A stretch of DNA of 64,000 bases from Portulaca oleracea (taxonomy: Eukaryota > Streptophyta > Magnoliopsida > Caryophyllales > Portulacaceae): NCBI GenBank assembly GCA_029582165.1, contig CM055873.1, forward strand, positions 45,687,295 through 45,751,294, given 5' to 3'. Of this stretch, positions 48,135-62,276 are shown piece by piece; position 1 is the stretch's first letter, and the number at the start of each line of letters is the position of its first letter. The translations under genes and the position numbers were made by a program. The notes below the pieces were generated by a model. The model had not been told where the DNA came from, ran no database searches, and saw nothing but the letters and a program-made list of their open reading frames with translations.

Positions 48135-48364
48135 TTCGATGACCCATTAAGTTGAAGTTATGGTTCTTTCAATATTGTGATTGAGTTGTGAAGGTGTTTT
48201 TGCCACCATGGGTGCAGTCATCCTTGTTGTGTTGTTTTATATAGTTGTGTAACTGTGTTTGATTGTAATCTTTATCTTTTAGAGTTGGTTTTGCTGTTTG
48301 GTTTGCGGTTTGCTGTAATCTATGAACTTTTAAGCCTTTTGACTTTTAATAATCGAAAAAAAAC
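48135..48364 (+). mobile_element. 5'-truncated LINE tail with 12-bp target duplication
   Basis: TGAGTCGAAGTC occurs at 48123-48134 and again at 48365-48376 right after an A run (AATCGAAAAAAAA). Between them lies a T- and G-rich 230-bp segment (TTTGCTGTTTGGTTTGCGG) like the 3' untranslated end of plant L1 elements. Confidence 0.65.
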
Positions 48365-48376
48365 TGAGTCGAAGTC

Positions 48377-49229
48377 CTATTAGATGTAAGAGTCTAATAT
48401 ATATCAGATACAGACATTAAGAAAATCATTAGAGGATAGGGGCTACCGGTGACTCCATAATTGGATTAAATGGTAGCCACCGGACTGACGAATTCAAGAA
48501 GGTAGATTGCAGGATTGCAGTATTACTACTCAAAAATTTGATCCTAATCATTTCCACACTAATAAAGTATTTTGGTTCCACTTTACAACGTTGTTTCCTT
48601 TTCCCTATCCTTGCTCCCTTACGTAAAGTGGAGAATATTTTTAGTTATGATCATTTTCCCCATCCTTGCTCCTTTAGAGTGTAATGTATCAAAGTAAAAT
48701 ATGTCAGTAAATCTTACCTACTTCTTTTTCATGAGCCAAGGTAGTAAGTAACGATCGATTTCTAAATATTTTGAGTTTACTTATTTTTATGGGCAAACAT
48801 TCAACAATATATATCGGAATAGCTTATTATTTCGGACAAGTAGACAGCATCTATGAATGTCTTACCGGTGTTGATGCTCTTATTTTTAAGATATTATGAT
48901 GATTTAGATTTATTCTTGTTATAGTCCAGTTAACCCTACACCTAGATCTCTAAATACAACTAATTAAATAAAAATCGAGGGACAAATCCTTTGTCCTATG
49001 TATATACATTACAAAAATTTCTTTTTTCCATTTGCAAACGTTTCGGGTAGGTATATATTGTGATTTGTGAATGAATAGATTCAATGAAAAAACATGAGAA
49101 CAGTGACATATATAATTAATTGGGTAAATCCTAATGGTTGATTAATAATGCTGTGTTTTGTATGTGAATGGATAATGCTATGCCTGTATCATAGAGTAGG
49201 CCTAGTTAGGTTTTGTAGAAGTAATGTTT
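48377..49229. other. AT-rich intergenic tract, nothing recognised
   Basis: No gene or repeat ends are seen. Confidence 0.4.
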
Positions 49230-49237
49230 ATCAGTAG

Positions 49238-49644
49238 CAGCGGTGGCTAAAAATCGAGTTCGGACAATTCGGACATTCGGAACAAATTTCTCAACCCGAA
49301 CCTTGTCCGAAGTTCAAATTTAGACATTTTTCGTTGTCCGAACTCGAATTGTCCGAATTTGTCCAAACCCGGATTTGTCAGAATATAACCAAACCCGAAT
49401 TAACACTAACTATATACATAATTCCAATGTCCGAATGCGTCCGATTTTGTTTGAACCCGAATTTGACACAAAATTCGGACATCCGAATTTTTTCGCTCAA
49501 ACCCGAACCCGACCCGATTTTTGAATTGGACATGACTGAATTGTCCGAATTTAAAATTCGGACCAAAAAATTGATGACCAAAACCGTTTAATTCGGATCG
49601 GACAAATTCGAATATTCGGATCGGACGAATTTTTACCGGCGCTA
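49238..49644. mobile_element. hAT-like MITE, 407 bp, TCCGAAT-rich
   Basis: The ends CAGCGGTGGCTAAAAATC and (complement) TAGCGCCGGTAAAAATTC pair imperfectly. The flanks ATCAGTAG (49230-49237) and ATAAGTAG (49645-49652) match at 7 of 8. The interior has many TTCGGAC, TTGTCCGAA and AACCCGAA words. Long frames here are repeat by-products. Confidence 0.7.
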
Positions 49645-49652
49645 ATAAGTAG

Positions 49653-51282
49653 GATAAGTAGGAAAAGGAAGAAGACATTGACATTAATTATGATGAAGAT
49701 TATACTAGTTTCCCAATTAATTTATTTGCTTTTTTACACGTTTGAGCCACGAATGATTAATTTCCACTGTTTTGCCTGCCTGGCCAACTAGGCTTGCAGT
49801 TGGGTGTATATTTTTTTAAAAAAAATTAGTATTATCTTTGTCCTTAAATAAGTGTCAAATTGACTATATTTTTATCGTGATTATTCGTAAATGACAATGA
49901 GTTACTATATAAAATTACCATAATTAGAAAGATATTGTACTAAAAATTATAATGATGTTAATTTTATATTGTAATTCATTATAAACTGCGAGTGACCAAC
50001 GGTCAAAACTTAATTAGTCAAACTAACACTTATATAGGGACGGAGAGAGTACTACCTTCATCTCTTAATATTTGCCCATTTAACTAAATTTTGAGTGTTA
50101 TGGATTAATATTATCACTATTTCAAATTTTTAATAAAATATGTTTCTAATAACAGTAATTTCATATTGTAATTCATATAATTTGTAAATAATCAACAGTT
50201 AAAATTAATTAATTAAATGGACAATTATTTTGAGAGACAGATACTATTTGTTTTTTTATGGTACGTTGATTTGCTTTGAGAATGGGTAAGCTATGTATGG
50301 TCAAAACATTATGTATGGTGGTCATGAGGGGGTTTTGTTGTAATTAATTTCCTATGCACAAATGATTAAGACAGCCCATTGTTTTTCAAAGAAAGAAAAG
50401 ATAAAATACTTCTGTCAGGTCCTACTCAACTTATTTCTTTTTTTAGTGGAGAAAAATTAGTTCAGAATTTAACATAAATCAGTTTTCAGATGCCTCTCGA
50501 GTCTCGAGTGTTAGTGTAGGATCTGCCTGCCTGCCGTAAAATTTATGGGTAAAAAATAGTTGGGTAAAAATTAAATTTTGATAAATTTTGGTAATTTTTA
50601 TAAGATTTATCATAATATATCAAAATTAATTTTTTTAACTTTGGTAATTTTTGATAAATTTTAGTAAATTTTGGTGAATTTATATAAAAACTGATAAATT
50701 TGATTTACTCATAAATTTGACAGGCCTACGTACTCCCCCAGCTTTTTATTTAGGCGTAGTCAAGTATTTCTTATCAAAAATTTTGACAGTGAAATATTTT
50801 TATATATTTAACTTTAATACGAGTAAGAAAATATAGGTTTGATTTTTCCAAATAAACTTCACGTGTTATTTAATTAATTAGTAATTACTAATTTATCTGT
50901 TAATACAAAGCTATTATTATAATTTATTCAAGGAATAAAAAGGAGCGAATCATAGACTTTGAAGTTTGAAGAACAACGAAAAAAAACTTGGGATAAATTT
51001 TGCAAATTCGCTAAAAATCACGGGGAACGGTTGTGAAAAGTTTCGGAGCAACTCCAGGTACTCAAAAATTTTGATATTTGGGGTATACACTTCATGGAGC
51101 CGGATTTGATAATGTTAATTAGAATACAATAAGATGAAATTTATATACTATTGAAAAACAAATCTAGCGTACATATTATTACTATCCAGTCGCCTAAAAT
51201 ATATATTATTTATATCCAAAGATCCTATTTTGAACTGTGTAACGTAACACATGAACTTTAGCCAAACTTTTTTTTAACATTA
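49653..51282. other. AT-rich intergenic tract
   Basis: Around 50560-50720 TTTGATAAATTTTGGTAA-like words repeat several times (low complexity). No gene. Confidence 0.4.
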
Positions 51283-51460
51283 GATAATAGTCCAACACGT
51301 CGGATCCCCTATTTTAGGGGTACACTTAACCCAACAACTTCAGAGCAGACATGATAGGGGGGGATGTCAATGCCTGAACAAGACCAACACCTTCTATTCA
51401 ACACTGCCGCATCTTAGTAAACAGGAATGTTTCCCCCAAAAATCGAACCCTGATTGACAC
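51283..51460. repeat. Dispersed repeat, SINE-like, copy 2
   Basis: Shares GGGGATGTCAATGCCTGA and AATCGAACCCTGA with 22774-22935; GGGTTCGATTTTT on the minus strand resembles a B box. The ends are unresolved. Confidence 0.35.
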
Positions 51461-51689
51461 TTCAGCCAAACTTAAAGCAAAATAGTTGTATGTTAGAATT
51501 AGAATTAGCATTTTTCAACATGGGGGTAACTAAAAAGATCACATTTTTTTTCGATAATTTGCAAGTCAAAAAAGGCTTAGAAAGCATCAAAGATGCTACA
51601 AAGTCCGCAAACAGCACAAAAGCAAGAGTCCAGTGAAACAAGAAACAACACAACTCCCTATAACGAGATTACAAAACAATCAAAACAAC

Positions 51690-51995
51690 CAGCTATTGAA
51701 CAAGAATCTTCTTTCGTTCCAGCATATCATCTCTGAAGGTTTTAGTCACAGTCTCATGGTCATCACGAGACATTTTCAATAAACGCACAACCTTCGCCGC
51801 TCTACGAGCCTCCTCATTAAGCATTTCCAAGGAAAGATCCACACCGTTCAAAGATCTTATATAGCAGAACTATCAACCGCATCTTCACCGAGAGAATCGC
51901 AGCTTCGTGAAAGCTTCTTAAACCCTTTAGCACGACTAGGACCAATATAAAGAACCCTACACGAAACTAAAAAGATCACATATATACATATAATT
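51690..51995 (-). pseudogene. Coding-like fragment, unrecognised, frameshifted
   Basis: On the minus strand one frame reads LVSCRVLYIGPSRAKGFKKL then SRSCDSLGEDAVDSSAI and stops at 51857. The next frame over continues at once with SLNGVDLSLEMLNEEARRAA and KVVRLLKMSRDDHETVTKTF to DDMLERKKILVQ and a stop near 51690. Together they look like one helical protein end broken by a small shift. I cannot name the family. Confidence 0.4.
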
Positions 51996-52248
51996 ACATT
52001 ATAAATGAATATCAAGAGAATCAATCTGAAACTAATGTACCCAAACAACAAAGTGTCAATTTTAATCATCACTCAAGACCTTATCAACACACACAAAAAA
52101 AAAAAAGAAAAAAAAAAAGCATAGATGAATGTCGCATTTGTTGGAATAGGCGGCTTGTTTTGATTAAGTTGGTGTAATTGATAACGTAAACCATTGCAGC
52201 TCACATGCATGCTCATGAACAGGACAAACATAAACATATTATTTGACC

Positions 52249-52260
<12 letters not shown>

Positions 52261-52301
<41 letters not shown>
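52261..52301. repeat. (AT)n microsatellite, ~20 units
   Basis: An uninterrupted AT run. Confidence 0.97.
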
Positions 52302-52304
<3 letters not shown>

Positions 52305-53934
52305 ACTTTTATGTGAACAATCATTATTTTGCTACCTACTCTACTCAATTAACAAGTTTTGGACAATCATTAGCTAAACTTCATCATTAACTCTACCCAA
52401 TCATAACTAGATCTAACGGTAAAGATTGGATAAATATTGTTTATCTAATTTCCATGGTTCTTTAATTAATTTGAAGCCCCTATGTCCAAATCATTATATA
52501 TCTTATCTATTATGAGAAAGGAGGAGAAATTATCATCAATTTAGAGGAGGGGTCAAATTTAGAGTTTATGTAAATTTTGAATAATTAAAAAAAAAAGAGT
52601 TTCAGTTCAAAAAATGGCCGGAATACTATTCATTTTATGGAAACTATATTTAAAATCTTATGTTTCTAGAATATATTATAAACTATGTCATAATGTAAGT
52701 TATTAATAATCATTATGGGACAAATCAGGTGATTTATACATGTTTCTAATGAGTTTTGAGTGGAAAATTGCTTGAAATTGTTTATTATCGACAAATGTCA
52801 ACCCCTCATAAAATGGGGCATTTAAGTAGTCCAACTAAACTCACTAAAAACATATTCAAATCTTCAAATTTGCCCCCTAATGATTATTATTTTAAATTAT
52901 GAGACACTTTAAAATATTATTCTAGAAACATGAAGTTAAAAATAATTTAAAAAATGAGGGGTATCCAGTCGTTTTGAGTTTGAAGTTTCTAATGTAACAA
53001 CTCAATGATATATCCATTAGTTTGGAAAAAAAATAATTGAAAAGTTCTAAAAGGCAAGCCACAATTGGAAAAGTTGTTAAACTTGAATAATCAACTAAAA
53101 TAGTATGGATGAGTATATTATCATATAACCTTTCAACTTACTTTAAAACTACATGTTAATTGAAAATCTCATCGAAGTTTTCAATATGTATATATGCACC
53201 TATCTGTGTATCCAAATGTCAATCTTATCTACTAATCTGAGAGTTTGTCAACAACGGATTTTTGTAGGTATTATTGTTACATGCAACATGTACATGCTTA
53301 TCCCTTGTTATTGCAAGTAAGTCGACATTACATTATGATGGTACCACCATCACTTGGCCATGGTGCACCCTTGGCATGAATCCCTGAGCACCTCATATAA
53401 TCATATTTTCAAGTTTGGAATTTGGAAGTATGGAGCATTGCATTGGATGGTCATGAACCGATCGATGTACTTTGGACATAATAGTTCAAAGTAGCCATTC
53501 CCTTTGTCTATAAGTCTACTAGCTAGGTTGGATAGGCTTCTCTTGATACACAAAAGCAAAAGGTACCAAAAACAAAAACCAACATACTAGTTGACAATGT
53601 CATTTGGACACAATATTCTAAACACCCCTCGCCCCGCCCCCTTTCATTTGATCTTTAACAAGTTAAAAAGCCAATATGACCAACAACCTGACTTAAACCA
53701 CCACTAAGTTTTACATATCAGAAGTAAGACGCGAGCATCAAATTGTCCATGACAAATATATTTCTTCTCCTTTACTAGCTACCCACCAAAGTTTGATCAT
53801 TGATAGAGATTAGAGAACTAGAAAGATAGGGATTTTAATCAACTAAGCTATCATCGCTTTGACAATTTTTCACTCATATAATTTGGTTAAACTTACCATA
53901 GAAAAGATGGTTGGAGTAGACCTCTTTGGATGAA
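52302..53934. other. AT-rich intergenic tract, nothing recognised
   Basis: No gene, foldback or repeat ends are seen. Confidence 0.4.
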
Positions 53935-54080
53935 TTTTGGCAACTTTATGAAAAGTGAGGAGAGAGAAAAATCGGGAGATATATTGGTAATGATTGTGAT
54001 AAAGTATAGTATGGTATGATAAAATGTGGAAAATATTTAGTATGATGAGTTGTGATATCGCACCGCGCAAAAGAACAAAG
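53935..54080. repeat. Truncated family B-like MITE, right end only
   Basis: AAAAGTGAGGAGAGAGAAAA, GTATAGTATGGTATGAT and the end CGCGCAAAAGAACAAAGCC match the interior and end of the GGCC(C/G)TGTTCTTTT elements. The left end is missing. Confidence 0.55.
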
Positions 54081-55013
54081 CCAAAATCGACCAGTCATAT
54101 ATTATATTATGGACAAATATTGGCCAATAACATGATAGCCGATTTGACTATCTCCGCATTATGAGAAGAGGCTGATTCCAATAATAAGAGAATTGTGGAG
54201 ACAAAATCAATAGACCAATGAAAATGATTCACAAACATGGTCCATGGACATTGTGGGTGCTATATTGGCCAATAACTTGATACCATTGATTATTGATAAG
54301 GTCTACGTGTAAAACTGGAAAAAGCAAGTGAAGAGAACAAAAACAAAAACCATGAAAGACCCACCATGTGAGCCTCCAAATATAGCATTATGCCAGATGA
54401 ATGTCCCTGCTCTCATAGTGTCTGCCTGCTGTCTATGCATTCTGCCAAAACTGTCAACATTCCAGATGACCTGCCCCTTGTTTCTTCATTTCACAGACAT
54501 AGGTTTTACACATACACACTCTACTGTCTATGTTTACAAAGAAGATTTTGCGAGAATTACAACAGAAGTTTTTACCCCGGGAAAACGTGGTACAAAGCTA
54601 ACACAAAAATGTCGCTTGAATACGTGAGATTCTGCGAGAATTACAATATAGGGTAAAAGATTTAACAGCACAAAAGTTATACATGATTAGAATCACATTT
54701 TTTCTCAGTTGTATGAATCGCTGTTGATGTTGACAAGGAAATATGTACTCAGAAATAGGGCAAAAGTGCAGTGGGAAATATTGTACTTATCCTCAGTTTT
54801 GCCCTTTTCTCTTGGCTGTCTGAACTTGTGAAAGTAGCCAAAAAGCACGGTATGAAAGCTGCTGTTAGACTATGACGGGTCAGGGAAATTGGTTCTCCAG
54901 TCCAATATTGCCAGGAATAGGCACATATTGTGTTTACTCTATGGACCAACAGCAGCATGTGCATGTCATGTCATGGTGCATCTCGAATTATAACTTGTGG
55001 TGACGTGACGTGA
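54081..55013. other. 3' flank of the transporter gene
   Basis: The stretch directly below 55014 is probably its 3' untranslated region (minus strand). I see no canonical AATAAA close by and cannot place the polyadenylation site. Nothing else. Confidence 0.4.
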
Positions 55014-58000
55014 TCAATTTGACTTCATTTCAATGTCCTCAGGATCGTCGGTTTTTTTATTGGTGTCATCAGAGGGAAGTAGTCCTAGTAAAGGGAGAGG
55101 CAACAAGGAGCTGAGGTTGCATAGGATTATGAGAGCAGCCAAGTTATCGAACCTGTCTTTGGTGACACCGAAGACTTGGGTCAAACCAGCGCCAATCAAG
55201 CCTCCCAAGACGCTTCCTGCATTTGATATTGACATCAATGTTGCAAAGAGCGTGGCTTCCACTCCTTCTGGACACAGTTTTGCAGCTAATACTAGGATAG
55301 GCATGAACGAAATCTGCAAAAGAGAAAGCGATTAGATCCCAGTCGCACTATCATCAGGATAGTTGTATGCAGCAAATCATATAGAATTTCCACAAGTAAT
55401 TCCAAATCAGTGATTCTTGATTCCGTCATTTCAAACTTTGAAAGACTTAACTAGGGTTATAACCTTTAGGTTGAAATTTTAACTACTAGTCCAGTAATCA
55501 CGCAGTGTATCAAGCCATGGTCCAGTCCAGCAAGACAAATCTAGAGGCAATAACTTGTTTTCCATGACACGGAAAAGTCAAACACTACAAGATATAACTT
55601 ATCAGATCTCCAGGATGGACATCAGCTAGGCGAATGTGGCCAAAGGAAAAAACAGTTCAGCCACATCACAATTTGAAACTTTGGTGTATAGATAGATCCA
55701 GTACAAGACTGTAAAAGGCCCTACAATGTCAAACACAGACAAGCAAACATGAAGCAGCAGATGTGTGCTTTAACCCAGGTAATTTCATTTGACCCAACTT
55801 CACAAAAAAGGTCTCAAACTACTGGTCTATTTGAATAATCATACAAGGTCTTCCCAACTATAGTCACTGTTCAGCTCTGCTTGTCTCCCCCGCAAATATG
55901 CCCATAGATGCAGGGTTAGGGTCCCAGAGTAAGTTAGGAAACAGCCCTAGTTGGAGGGTTATAAATTAAAAAGCACAAGAGAGGAAATATACTGAATTGC
56001 CATTTGGCTGATGGAAATGCAGTTTAAAATTAATAGGTTGAGAAAATGCTGAAACGTTTAAAACACAACAGTATACTGAATTAAGAACATTATGCAAACA
56101 ATTACCCATCTGTACCATCTGAATGAAGAAAATGCTGTAATAAATGGGTGAAAACAAATAACCATACACATGCTCTGTGTACTGCTACATACACAATGGT
56201 GTGTCAGACACTACTCTATGAAGAAAAGGTTAGGATGGAATGATCCTACGACACCACAACCTATATTATCAAGGTGCGCCTTGTTGGAAGTCATTATGCT
56301 AAGAAACCCTGCCATTGCATCTGCTTGACTTAAAGCAATTCCAGCAAATGGGACCTCTCTAATCTCTAGAAATTCCTCAAGGAGCATGTTAAGTAACGAC
56401 AAACATGCTTGAAAGACTAGCAGTAGTATGAGCCTATGTGGGGCTAGTCATTTAATGTAGGTAACTCCATGAATCCAGAAAGGTCATCAAGGCATTACAA
56501 CTTGCCAACCTGATAACCACTGAAGACGGAATTCAACGAAGAAAAGATAGATGGGACCACTACAGAGTATAGACCACTCCGACTCTGTCATCCCCACTGT
56601 GCCATATATATGTCCAACACGTGCTAATTCTCATGTCCATATCACCCTTGCGTAATGCGCCACATGGGTACCACTGGAAAAATGGCAAGTCTAGTCAACA
56701 TAGCCCTCCCTACTCCTACTCATCAACAACCACATATCACCAGCTTTGCACTTCAATGTCAATTGATAGTGTTAGAATTCGGGAGTCACTTGCAAGGGAA
56801 GATAAAAACAGGAATTCCATCATTATTGACGGTAATGACCATACCTTCAATATCCGCTATCAGGAATTCCACCAAGAAATATGAGAAGAACACCAAGAAA
56901 AATGGACCATGATTTCCGATACCAGACCAGTTTTTCACTGGGAAAAACATACCCGATTCATGTACTTGATTAGTGCCATCTTAATTCTTAATTTTGAAAA
57001 AAAATAAAAAAAAGTACAAATCCAGAAATTAATGTTTTCCGTCTTACAGACTGGTATTGGGCCAGAGTAGCCTGTGAGTTGTGACTGGCTGGTGCAGGCT
57101 AGTACAAACCAGCAACAACTGGTACAAACATGTAATGGTCAGTATTTGGTCTGTAACATTTGTGACCTGTATGACACTCAATTTGCCATAATGGTACAGT
57201 ACAAAGTCTCAGAGTCGTGATTCAAATCGAATGTGCTACTGTCTTCACTGAAAAAAGAAAAAGATATTGATTCAAATCCAATGTGACTTGCAGCAACAAA
57301 TCATTTCTGTTGGACTAAAGAGAGGCTGTTTCATTGGAAACTAAAGCAAAGTGTAGAATGACAATGAACATGTAAAAGAAAGCAAAGGATAGTTCAGCAA
57401 AGGTTTTTGCTCCAGTTCGTTATAATCCAAAGCAGAGAAGGGGAGCAGAATGATTGCTTCAAAAGTGCAAAAGAAAAAAAATGAAAACATCAAATTGATG
57501 TTTATTGGGAGGCCAACCCGAACATAACCCCATGACCAACTCATGTACTTATTACTCTGGCAGCATTTTTTTCACACACCTAAAGCAGGTATAATCCTAA
57601 AATTATTTCGGTCATTATGTTATGGGTGAATATGTAACGGGAACAACTAAACTAAAACATCACTTGATTTATGATAATTTGATTAAGGTAACACCTCAAA
57701 AGTCAAAAGATAAAAATAGGTTGAATGCATAGGATAGCCAGGTAACCAACCAATGTAATGTATTTTGAATAAAGAGTTGGTATTCAATTAGAAAATTGCC
57801 TAACCCATTCTGAAAAATTCAGCAAACATGGTTTACCTGTCAAATAATTTTTTTATATAGCTTGGTTTACATGTTAAATAACTTTTTGCAAAAAAAAATA
57901 ATTTTCTTTGATTATAGAAACATGGTTTACATGTTAAATAATTTTTTATATAGCTTGGTGCACACAAGGAGTACTAGCATCTAAATTTGAAGTTCAGTCA

Positions 58001-61000
58001 TTCAGATTATTCAACATATTATGGAATATGGACTAAATTTGGTATTATTGGAAGGATATTTTACATATATACCCCCTAAGGTTTAGTGTAATTGCAAAGT
58101 TCTCCATGTTGTTTGCAACCGGACTTCCATACTCCCTTAACTTTGTTACTAAATACATTTTCAGCAAAAGCATGGTTTTTGAGACTTAAACGGACCAAAA
58201 TGCCCTAGCCATTTTGTTTAAAGTAAACTTTCATTGACCCCCTAATTTTAGTTTTGTTATATTTTCTTTTTATTTATGGTTCGACCAATCTTTTTGTTTT
58301 AATTTGGGACTATTATAATCCAAAATCACATTTATAAATATGAGTTTTGCCTAAATTAGTAAGAGGGGTCAGTAAAATTTTAATTTTAAAAAACATTAAC
58401 ACGGACAATTCTTGAAAATCATGTTTTAGCCGAAAATGTATATAGTAGCAAAGTTGAGGGGTGGGAAAGTTAACTTGCAAACAGCATGAGCAACTTTGCA
58501 ATTATGCTTCACCTTAGGGGATATATAGATATAAGTTGCCACAAAAGCTGTCAAAACAGATAACTCAGAACAAGGTCCCCGAAATAAAGCATGCTCGTCC
58601 AAACCAGCTAGGGTTAACACAAACCTAAAAGGGGGGAGGAGGAAAGGGGGGAATAGTAGATGGAATCAAAATAACATTACAACTACCAACCAACGAATTG
58701 TCGATAACATTAATCACTAGCATAAAAAGCCAATGGTGGAGGGGTAAACATTGGGAAAACAAAAACAAAAATAAAAGAAATCACATTATTTGGAATTTTC
58801 ACAATTAGATTTTTTATATATTTTCTCAGTTCTATATTCATGGACATCAAAGAGGGAGCTTGGAAGTCTGCATGCGCCAGAACAGGTGGTTGCAGCATTG
58901 TGAGGAGATAATGATGAAAAAATTTTCTTCCAGTTTAAAAATGACATTGTGTCACTGTCATGTAACATGGGTTGAGGCCTTGGGAGAAAATTTTCATAGA
59001 TGATGATCAGCAATTTAAATTTATAAAATGGTGCAAGCTGCTCTACATATAACACAGTCAAATAACTCAAGCAGCCAATTAATATTGTATTAGAAAAAAT
59101 GTACCTGGGCAAGCACAGTGAGGATCAGGGAATCCCCTATAGCAAACCACTCATCACTGATACCAAATTGACGATTTAATCCTGTAACAAGGAGAACCTG
59201 TACACAAAATTTCGAAGTATGAGCAGACAATCTCCAAGTCTCCAAACATACTGTACACAAATTTGAGACATTCCTAAAGCATAGTCAACAAATTCAAGAA
59301 ATTATCAACTTTCTCAAGGTAGATAGACCATCCACGAACCTGGGTCATTCCTAGAACAGTTCCAGCAATGGTTGTCGCCAAAAATATCTTCCTCAAAGGA
59401 ACTACCTTCAAAAATCCATTATAGAGACCAACACCAGCCAGTGATGCAATTGAAGTTACAAGCTTGACACGCCCAAGAAATTCAGGGGTAAAACCTAGTT
59501 TATTTGTTCTGAAATATCAAATTCAAATAGTTAATTCTTATAGCTACTTGAGAGCATCAAAAGTTCATATAATATCACCTTGCACAAATTAATCAAATAG
59601 AAACAATACATACGTGAAGTAAAACATAGCAGAATCTGACTGTGGTGTAGCCTGCCACAGAAAGACAAACAATGTAGGATAGTATACATTTGGCTGCTTT
59701 ACAGCATCCCACAACTGGATAGTACTCTGCTTTAAGTTTTTCAAAAGGTTTGAGTCACCAGCACCACGATTATAATCCCAAGCTGACCCAAAGATACGCT
59801 GCTCGTTGACCAGAACAGCAACTGCAGATGTCATCAAGGGAAGCAATGCGGTCACACCAAAGACAAATCTGGCATTCACATTTGAGAGAGAAAAAGTAGC
59901 TACTCATCAGGCGGCCAGCGCAAAAAATCTCAAGAACCAAGATAAAGCTCTGAACATACCTCACGCCGTAAGCATCCACTAAGGAGCCACTGAAGTAAGC
60001 ACTTACGATGCCCCCAAATGCTGAAGATCCCCAGCACAAGGACTGGAGAGAGCCTGACATACTTTGAGATTCACCACGAGCCCTCTCTACAACCATGGAA
60101 TCTACAACCTAAATTGTGCAGAATCAGTTCAACAAGGGTGATATGGATATAAAAGAATCAGACACCTAGTTCAATCGATATACTATATGCTCTTTTACAA
60201 CCAGCACAACAGCATAATACACACTAGGCCAGCCACCAAACCACACATCTGCATAGAGGCACCCCCCGCCCCCTCCCCTCTTTCTCCAAAAAAAAGGTAC
60301 CACCACCAACATCAAGGCATGCTGACAGCCATACAGAAATTCTCTGAAGGCACTTAACTATTACATAAAAAGAAGAAATTTTTTTCATTTTTGGACAGAA
60401 AAAATAATGTTTGAAATAATGAGGCAACCACAGAAGCCTATCTAGTAAGAGCAGATTTTAGTGTACATGCATTTCACACTGATAACACACACAAATTTGC
60501 AACTATTATCAATAAGAAGCATCCAAACTTGTGTTAAGCACTTATTCCGCAAGGTGCAGCACAAAGGCCAGGTTTCATTAAAAAAAGTTACAAAACAAAG
60601 AAGACAAACTATTCAATAGGAACAATCCATCCCCTCAGGCCGTTAACGTCTATACGGTAAAATGAAGAACAAATTCAACCAACCTAATCACAGAGTAAGC
60701 AGTAAAGAGGCAGAAATCATAATAGTCATATTAAGTGAATATTCTTTTGACTTTATAAAGAAAAAAAAATGAAAGATGCAAACTTTATCCCACACTATTG
60801 CAATGTAAGCAAGTAACTACTGATCAGTCCATAAACATTAAAGACTGCAGCCACCCAACAGAAAATAAAGAATTAGCAAGGTGAAGCACTGCTGTCCATA
60901 AACATAGGTTGCTTAAACTGAAAAGTCAACTAAATGCTTACAACATCAGAGAAGGCAACTGAAAGAGATGAAAGAAGTATGCATAAAGCAGCACTGTATT

Positions 61001-62209
61001 TGCTGTCAACAACTGTAGCCATCAAGCTCCACGAAAATGCACCAAGAAGTCCAGATAGTACCAAATATGACCTTCTACGATATCCAAAGAGAGGTATAGT
61101 ATCGCTGCAATTGTAGTTTAGGTAATACACAATTATCAGAGATAAAAATCAAAGAATAATCCAGAAACACCCTTGAAATAGCTACAGTTGCAAGATACCT
61201 GATAAAACCATAAAGAGGCTTCACAAGCCATGGGAATGAAGAGAACCCAGATATCACAGCTGTCTAGTCAAATCATTGGATAAAATATGTTAGTCTTCAC
61301 ACTTCTGGAAAAGAGAGGCCAAAACCTCCATTAGAGAAATTCTCAGAAAGATAAACTAGTAATACGTTCAAGAGGTTATCCAAGAAGCAGTAAGCAATCA
61401 AATAAAGAGTAATGGTTCCAATCTTGTAAGTCATAACTCCTATAACCCAGAAGATGACGAGCTCGACCATGCACTTTGGACCAAGAAAATTAATATTAAC
61501 TCGAAAAAGTTACTTATGTACACCTGTCAATTTAGACGTGCAAGTAAAAAGCAGGTCAGTTTACTCGGTTATGCTTCAGATTTAGGTTTGAAAGTGGTAG
61601 ACCCTACCCTAATGTTCATGTTTGGGTCAACCCATACGGTTAGGTCCATTAGGAAAGTTTTTTTTTCTCTCCATCAAATAGTATGAACGTAAAAATATTT
61701 CTTAAATGAAAAAGGATACTTATCTGATACAACTTTAAACTTCGATATTTAAACCCTTTCAGGATCAATTCTACTCAATATTTCATTCATCTACATCTTC
61801 TATCATATTATTATTTAGTGATAATAAATTAGAGATAAAAATGAAAAAGAAAATTAGATAGATATTCAATTGTGTCACGCATTAAACTTCTAACTCAAAA
61901 GAACAAAACTTATGCAAAGATGTCCATGTTAAATGTCGTGAGATGGTCAACCACATCAGAATCTAAAACATATGTCTAAATTCACGAATGGGTCTTAAAA
62001 ACCTTGCCCATAACCCTAAGTTTCTTGGGGAAGTCCGATCCCTGGGGGATAAATATTTGTCATGTCAAATTGTATGCATATTTCAATCATATTTCTTCAT
62101 TTCAAGTTGAAGGGAAAAGGGTACAAACTACTACATGCACAACCCAATTAAATTGCTACTACCTCAGTAACTCACATGCACGGGCGCACGCGCGCGCCCA
62201 CACACACAC

Positions 62210-62276
<67 letters not shown>

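Noticed and set aside
49334..49684. Three 67-92 codon frames
   Set aside because: They are by-products of the TCCGAAT words in the hAT-like element at 49238-49644.
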